Shown in pieces: positions 32,361 through 36,340 of a stretch of DNA of 36,340 nt. The notes under the pieces were generated by a model. It made no database searches, was not told the DNA's origin, and saw only the letters and a list, made by a program, of their open reading frames with translations. This stretch comes from Planctomycetota bacterium (GTDB taxonomy: Bacteria; Planctomycetota; Uabimicrobiia; Uabimicrobiales; Uabimicrobiaceae), in the NCBI GenBank assembly GCA_029260735.1, contig JAJDCR010000113.1, positions 1 through 36,340 of the forward strand, in the 5' to 3' direction. The translations under genes were made by a program, and so were the position numbers. Position 1 is the first letter of the stretch. Each line of letters starts with the position of its first letter.

Positions 32361-33572
32361 AGCCCACATTAAACTAAAAAAAAGAAAGCCAGCAATAAGG
32401 TGCCAGCGGTAGTGTAAAAAGCTGTCTCTTCTCTCTTGCCAAAAGCTTTTTTTGCGGGGAACTAATTTTTCCGTGATTCTTTTTCGCTTGTTTTTCTTTT
32501 CGTTATCTGGAGTAGAATTCTTTACCTTACCTTGGAGAATTTGATTGATGTCCCCAACTAGTTCTTTTGGAGTTTGGTAGCGCTTGCCTTTATCCTTCGC
32601 TGTCATTTTCTGTAAAATAGAATTTGTTGCTGGAGAGATCTGTACTTTTTTATGGATAGGAGGAAGAGCTTCTGTAATGTGGCGACGAGCAACTTTCCAG
32701 GTGTCCGCATCATTAAAAGGTAACTCACCCGAGAGCATATAATACAACGAAATTCCTAAAGAGTAGATATCGGACCGAGTATCCACTGTTTTACTTCCCT
32801 GAGCTTGTTCTGGTGAAGCATAGTAGACAGTGCCTAAAGTAATCCCGCCACTCGTTTTGCAAATATCCTCTGTTAAATCTTTAGCTAATCCCAAATCGCA
32901 TAGTTTAGCTACTCCTGATTTTGATATCATGATATTTTCAGGTTTGACATCTCGATGGACAATCGAAAATTCATAGGCATGTTCTAAAGCACTGGCGATT
33001 TGTTTTGTGATGGTTAGAGCTAGTTTTTCTGTAATTTTCCCCTTGGAATGAAGAATCTCGGCTAAAGAAAAACCATCAATGAGCTCCATGGCAAAGTAGT
33101 AGCGCCCGTTGTCTTCTCCAAAATCATAGGCTTTCACTATATTACTATGGCGAAGTTTGGCTGCATTTTTCGCTTCCCCTAAAAATCGACTGATGAAACC
33201 AAAATCTTCCGATAGTTCTTGGTCTAAAATTTTTAGAGCGACTAAACGCTTATTACTCCTGTTTTTCGCTTTATAGACAACCCCCATAGCCCCTTCCCCA
33301 ATTTTTTCGAGAAGTTTGTACTTGCTAATAGAGCCCTCGACTTTGAAAGATTTCTGGCGGCTATTTGCTTGAGTCAATTCTTGGCGAATTTCTTCGATCA
33401 TACTCTTTTCAATATAGCCTTTTTTTAAGATAATATCCATCAGTGTAAGTTTTTTATTGCCCTGGCTGTGTAGCTCTTGCAAAAACTCGACACATTCAAT
33501 AACTTGCTCCCCTGTGATGGCTCCCTTTCGGATGGCACGCCGCGCAAAGTAAAGCTCATCCTTACGTATCAT
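32337..33572 (-). CDS. membrane-anchored Ser/Thr protein kinase
   Basis: 411 residues. Residues 5-66 are one copy of the helical module shared with the 27137 and 29118 products. The Hanks-type kinase is at about 85-347: GEGAMG at 92-97, K114, E133, H207-R208-D209 in HRDVKPEN, D226-L-G, and GTVYYASPEQ. A basic stretch leads to a single C-terminal membrane helix at about 391-407, leaving almost nothing outside. So any signal must be sensed in the cytoplasm or through a partner. AAAGGA lies seven bases before the ATG. The 3' end overlaps the UbiA-type gene by 24 bases on the opposite strand. Confidence 0.93.
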   Translation of the reverse strand: MIRKDELYFARRAIRKGAITGEQVIECVEFLQELHSQGNKKLTLMDIILKKGYIEKSMIEEIRQELTQANSRQKSFKVEGSISKYKLLEKIGEGAMGVVYKAKNRSNKRLVALKILDQELSEDFGFISRFLGEAKNAAKLRHSNIVKAYDFGEDNGRYYFAMELIDGFSLAEILHSKGKITEKLALTITKQIASALEHAYEFSIVHRDVKPENIMISKSGVAKLCDLGLAKDLTEDICKTSGGITLGTVYYASPEQAQGSKTVDTRSDIYSLGISLYYMLSGELPFNDADTWKVARRHITEALPPIHKKVQISPATNSILQKMTAKDKGKRYQTPKELVGDINQILQGKVKNSTPDNEKKNKRKRITEKLVPRKKSFWQERRDSFLHYRWHLIAGFLFFSLMWALVHVGNR

Positions 33573-33888
33573 TCAGAAATCCTTTAGAAAAGCCTCATGC
33601 TTTGTAGAAGTTTGGAAAAACTTAGGAGTTAATTGGAAACTAAGCCTGATTATAGCAATAGGTTCTTTTCTTCGCAAGGAATTTAAAGAGCTTTGATTTT
33701 CTTGTAATCCTCGGGAAACTATGTTTATAATGAGGGATGATAACTTAGGTTTTCGAGTAATATCTTTGCCTGAATAAATTTTTGACATTTTTTTATTTTC
33801 TGGGAACTAAATCACTACTCCGATTCGTTCTAGGGTGTAGAACTCTATTTTGAAATTTTATAAATGAAAGCTAAGGGCCTTTTTCCAT
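33573..33888. promoter_or_regulatory. divergent regulatory region, kinase gene / ECF sigma gene
   Basis: 316 bases without a gene. TTGTAA (33702-33707) and a perfect TATAAT (33726-33731), 18 bases apart, could be a plus-strand housekeeping promoter. GGAACT (33803-33808), 18 bases, then GTTCTA (33827-33832) resembles an RpoE-type ECF promoter and could give autoregulation of the sigma gene. No matching GGAAC box was seen before the Cys-rich gene. Both assignments are by eye. Confidence 0.35.
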
Positions 33889-34470
33889 ATGAAGGATAAT
33901 TGCGAGCATACCCTACTTCTTTTTGAGGATCTTATCAATCGCCACACGGATTTGGTTTTTCATGTTGCTCGTTCGTGGACAGGGGATGTGGGGCAGGCTG
34001 AGGAGTTGACTCAGTTAACCTTCATTAAGGCTTGGAAAGCTTTTCATCAATTTCAAACGAACACTAATTTTAAAGCTTGGGTGCTAAAAATTTTACGCAA
34101 TACTTTCATTGATCGTAAACGAGCTCAAAAGAAAGATCGTGAAATTTTTTCTCTGGAAAATCTTTCTCGAGAACAGGAGCCAGAAGCAGAGGTTCCTCCT
34201 CCCCAATCGATTGACTTTGAGAATCGGGAAATTTTTTATGATCTTTTTGGTGATGAAATTGCACGGCTTTTAAAAAAAATACCGGAAGACTTTCAATTGG
34301 CTGTTTTACTTTGTGATGTCGAAGGTTTGACTTACCCAGAAATAGCCGATGTCCTCCATCTTCCTGTGGGAACTGTACGTTCGCGTATTCATCGTGGTCG
34401 AGCTATGCTCTCTGAGCTACTTCAGGATCATGCTAAAAATATAGGTTACATACGAGAGAAAAAAACATGA
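33889..34470 (+). CDS. ECF-family RNA polymerase sigma factor
   Basis: 193 residues. Region 2 is at about 15-82 (DLVFHVARSWTGDVGQAEEL, TFIKAWKAF, and FKAWVLKILRNTFIDRKR), and region 4 at about 128-180 with LPVGTVRSRIHRGRAML as the DNA-recognition helix. Region 3 is absent, as in all ECF factors. It directs RNA polymerase to a small regulon. The last four bases overlap the anti-sigma start (ATGA), so the pair is translationally coupled. An ECF-like box upstream hints at autoregulation. Confidence 0.93.
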   Translation: MKDNCEHTLLLFEDLINRHTDLVFHVARSWTGDVGQAEELTQLTFIKAWKAFHQFQTNTNFKAWVLKILRNTFIDRKRAQKKDREIFSLENLSREQEPEAEVPPPQSIDFENREIFYDLFGDEIARLLKKIPEDFQLAVLLCDVEGLTYPEIADVLHLPVGTVRSRIHRGRAMLSELLQDHAKNIGYIREKKT

Positions 34471-35261
34471 ATTGTCCAGAAGTTATTTCCTTAATAAGAG
34501 ATTACGTTGACCATGAGTTGGCTCCCCAAGAGATGAGCCAAATGAAAGCTCATCTGGATAAATGTTCCTCATGTACTGAAAGGCTAGAAGAAGAACGTTA
34601 TTTAAAGCTGAGTATTCGCAAGTGGGTGAAAAGTGACCCTGCTCCTGCAGGATTAACTAACGTTATTGCCCGGCAAATTCGGACCCAAAAAAAAATACAA
34701 ACAAGTTGGTTGAAAAGACGAACTTTAATTTTTGTTAGTTTAGCGGGAGCCTTTCTTTTGGGAGGGCTAAGCGTGTGGGGATGGCTAAGTTTTTCTAAAG
34801 ATCAAGCAGTAAGCACTCCCTCTGAGTGGACAAGAGAACTAGTCAATGATCATGTTCGTTATTTGTCCGTAGTAAATCCTGCCCAGCACCTTGCTTCCAG
34901 TGCGAAGGAAGTCGAAAAAATCTCTCTTTCGAAAGTAGATTTTTCTCTCCGCTTACCTGAATTTACATCCGAAGAAATGAAGCTGAGTGGAGTGCGGTTT
35001 TGCCGTCTCTTGGATCGCCGTATTGCCTTGCTTTTCTACGAACGAAATGGAAAGCGCTTATCTTTGTTTGCCATGAAAGATGAAGGGATAGATTTTTCCG
35101 GAATGAATTTAGTGGATCGACTTCCTTGTTCATGTGCTACGAAGGCTTGTAGTGGATATCGGGTGGTTGCTTGGAGAAAGAATGGCTTTCTCTATAGTTT
35201 AGTTTTTAGTGAGCAACAAAATGATTTACTTGACTTAGTGAGAAATACCTATCAATATTGA
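34467..35261 (+). CDS. zinc-type transmembrane anti-sigma factor
   Basis: 264 residues. The cytoplasmic N-terminus carries a zinc anti-sigma motif H29-x3-C33-x2-C36 with an upstream C3, which binds and holds the ECF factor. One membrane helix lies at about 85-108. The outer domain (about 110-264) has a Cys group C221-x-C223-x4-C228 in PCSCATKACSG, followed by YRVVAWRKNGFLYSLVF. That group could sense redox state or metal, which is inference. It overlaps the sigma gene by four bases and is followed by the Cys-rich protein gene 125 bases on. Confidence 0.9.
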   Translation: MNCPEVISLIRDYVDHELAPQEMSQMKAHLDKCSSCTERLEEERYLKLSIRKWVKSDPAPAGLTNVIARQIRTQKKIQTSWLKRRTLIFVSLAGAFLLGGLSVWGWLSFSKDQAVSTPSEWTRELVNDHVRYLSVVNPAQHLASSAKEVEKISLSKVDFSLRLPEFTSEEMKLSGVRFCRLLDRRIALLFYERNGKRLSLFAMKDEGIDFSGMNLVDRLPCSCATKACSGYRVVAWRKNGFLYSLVFSEQQNDLLDLVRNTYQY

Positions 35262-35386
35262 AATTATAGACGATATTATTTTTTTAAAAGGAGATTAAGG
35301 AAAAATTACTCAAAGGTTTTATCGATGATTTATTTGGAAAGTACAAATTTAGAAAATACAAATTAAAAAAACAAAAGGAAATAAAT

Positions 35387-36022
35387 ATGAACTCCAGAAA
35401 AAAATTTATGACATTGCTATTAAGTGCTTTACTTGTCTTGTCTTGTTTACAGTATGTCACTGCGCAGGATGCTAAAAAAGCTGATACAGAAGTAAAGAAA
35501 GCTGACGTAGAAGTAAAAAAAGCTGCTTGCGAAAAATGTACAAAAGGCGAGAAGTGCGAAAAATGTGCAAAAGCAGCCAATTGCAAGAAGTGTGCTAAAG
35601 CAGCGAAGTGCACAAAATGCAAAGGAAAAGCGGATAAGTGCAAGACGTGTACAAAAGCAGCGAAGTGCAAAAAATGTGGAAAAGCAGCTAAGTGCACAGA
35701 ATGTAAAGCAGCAAAAAAAGCGGCTAAGTGTGAAACCTGTGTAAAAGCAGCGAAGTGCACAAAGTGCAAAGGAAAAGATGATAAGTGTAAGACATGCGCT
35801 AAAGCAGCGAAGTGCAAATGTACTAAAGGTGTCAAGTGCGAAAAATGCGCAGCCAAAAAAGCAGCGAAGTGTGCAAAATGTGCAAAATGTGCAAAAGGTG
35901 AGAAATGCGAAAAATGCACAGCAAAAAAAGCAGATAAGACTGCTCAAACCGCAGAATGCAAAAAGTGCTTTACTGATAAAGTTTGCGCTAAATGTGCTGC
36001 TGCTAAGAAAGAGAAGAAGTAA
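35387..36022 (+). CDS. exported Lys/Cys-rich CxxC-repeat protein
   Basis: 211 residues. A signal peptide (about 1-26) ends V-T-A before Q27, a type I cleavage site; C20 lies in the hydrophobic core but does not make a clean lipobox. The mature chain is almost wholly built from K, A, C, E, T and G, with 33 cysteines, mostly as CxxC pairs separated by short Lys/Ala spacers. A 75-base unit is duplicated (35597-35671 and 35744-35818). Strong AAAGGA stands before the ATG. I do not recognise a family. It could bind metals like a metallothionein, buffer thiols, or be cross-linked in the envelope. It follows a sigma/anti-sigma pair and may be in its regulon. Confidence 0.8.
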   Translation: MNSRKKFMTLLLSALLVLSCLQYVTAQDAKKADTEVKKADVEVKKAACEKCTKGEKCEKCAKAANCKKCAKAAKCTKCKGKADKCKTCTKAAKCKKCGKAAKCTECKAAKKAAKCETCVKAAKCTKCKGKDDKCKTCAKAAKCKCTKGVKCEKCAAKKAAKCAKCAKCAKGEKCEKCTAKKADKTAQTAECKKCFTDKVCAKCAAAKKEKK

Positions 36023-36082
36023 GATTTTTCCTTTATTGTAGCCTAGTTTAATAGTCTGCAATAACGATTCTCTCTCCCCCTT

Positions 36083-36259
36083 TGTCTGGGGTAGGTTTAT
36101 TGTTTTTAGCCTGAAAGGCTTATACAACCTAGCCCAGGGCAACGCCCTGGGAAACTGGAGTAACGATAATCATAGCCCTGAAGGGGCGGAATAATTTAGA
36201 ATATTTCGCCCCTTCAGGGCTGGGGATATTGATGTTCAAATATTCCCAGGGCGTTGCCC
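36083..36259. repeat. 177-bp composite palindromic repeat, copy 2
   Basis: It matches 12352-12528 throughout in the same orientation. The first palindrome CCCAGGGC-AAC-GCCCTGGG and the central AGCCCTGAAGGGGCG/CGCCCCTTCAGGGCT arms are intact. The last palindrome is broken: after CCCAGGGCGTTGCCC the sequence turns to CAAAGCC, so the terminal GCCCTGGG arm and right inverted end are lacking. The remaining 80 bases of the window show nothing recognisable. Confidence 0.8.
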
Positions 36260-36340
36260 CAAAGCCATTAAGTTAAGGAATAATCAGTAATAAAAAAGGA
36301 TAGAAGGCGATTTCTCGTTTCTACGCCTTACAGCATGGCA

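Noticed and set aside
35284..35919. Long antisense open frame rich in His/Phe/Ala repeats
   Set aside because: It mirrors the Lys/Cys repeat codons of the real gene; the plus-strand frame has the signal peptide and ribosome site.
35447..36142. Second antisense open frame rich in Cys/Phe
   Set aside because: Also a shadow of the repetitive Cys-rich gene, and it extends into the palindromic repeat.

Overview
The window looks like a chromosomal segment of an AT-rich bacterium of the PVC superphylum, most likely a planctomycete relative. The best lineage marker is the 64-residue small basic protein at 23411-23605, a family known from Planctomycetes, Verrucomicrobia, Lentisphaerae and Chlamydiae. 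FHA domains, two Ser/Thr protein kinases, a secreted Cys-rich protein and many small GC-rich palindromes in AT-rich spacers fit this. The species cannot be named from the sequence alone.

Layout. 1-3248: a membrane-anchored endonuclease/exonuclease/phosphatase-fold protein, then the RNA-binding protein Tex (TTG start at 1092). 3265-8422: a same-strand run encoding a CDP-alcohol phosphotransferase with a degenerate N-terminal nucleotidyltransferase domain, a flippase-like membrane protein, PEP mutase fused to a nucleotidyltransferase, and phosphonopyruvate decarboxylase. I read it as a pathway that makes a C-P compound, activates it with a nucleotide, joins it to a lipid alcohol and perhaps moves the lipid across the membrane. 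8599-12117: an FMN/Fe-S glutamate-synthase-like protein, a dihydropyrimidinase-type hydrolase and a YceK-type lipoprotein. 12118-13333: a 1.2-kb gene-free stretch with a cluster of palindromes; its 177-bp core recurs at 36083-36259. 13334-15070: an unrecognised protein. 15128-21063: GH31 alpha-glucosidase (minus strand), RmuC, and a secreted 5'-nucleotidase. 21215-23040 (minus strand): a J-like/FHA protein and a DUF151 bifunctional nuclease. 23411-26900: small basic protein, class I/II aminotransferase, an internally duplicated membrane protein, exodeoxyribonuclease III.

27137-33572 is a signalling region: an FHA-Ser/Thr kinase, a pentapeptide-repeat protein with a C-terminal two-helix channel-like segment, a UbiA-type prenyltransferase, and a convergent membrane-anchored Ser/Thr kinase. 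The two kinases and the channel-like protein share a helical module of about 60 residues (five copies in all), so they probably work in one circuit. 33889-36022 encodes an ECF sigma factor, its zinc-type anti-sigma factor, and an exported Lys/Cys-rich protein with 33 cysteines after the predicted signal-peptide cleavage, mostly as CxxC pairs. The window ends in the second copy of the palindromic repeat.

No rRNA, tRNA, CRISPR array, transposase or phage gene was seen. The strongest candidates for new biology are the phosphonate-lipid run, the shared module linking kinases and channel, and the sigma/anti-sigma/Cys-rich set.
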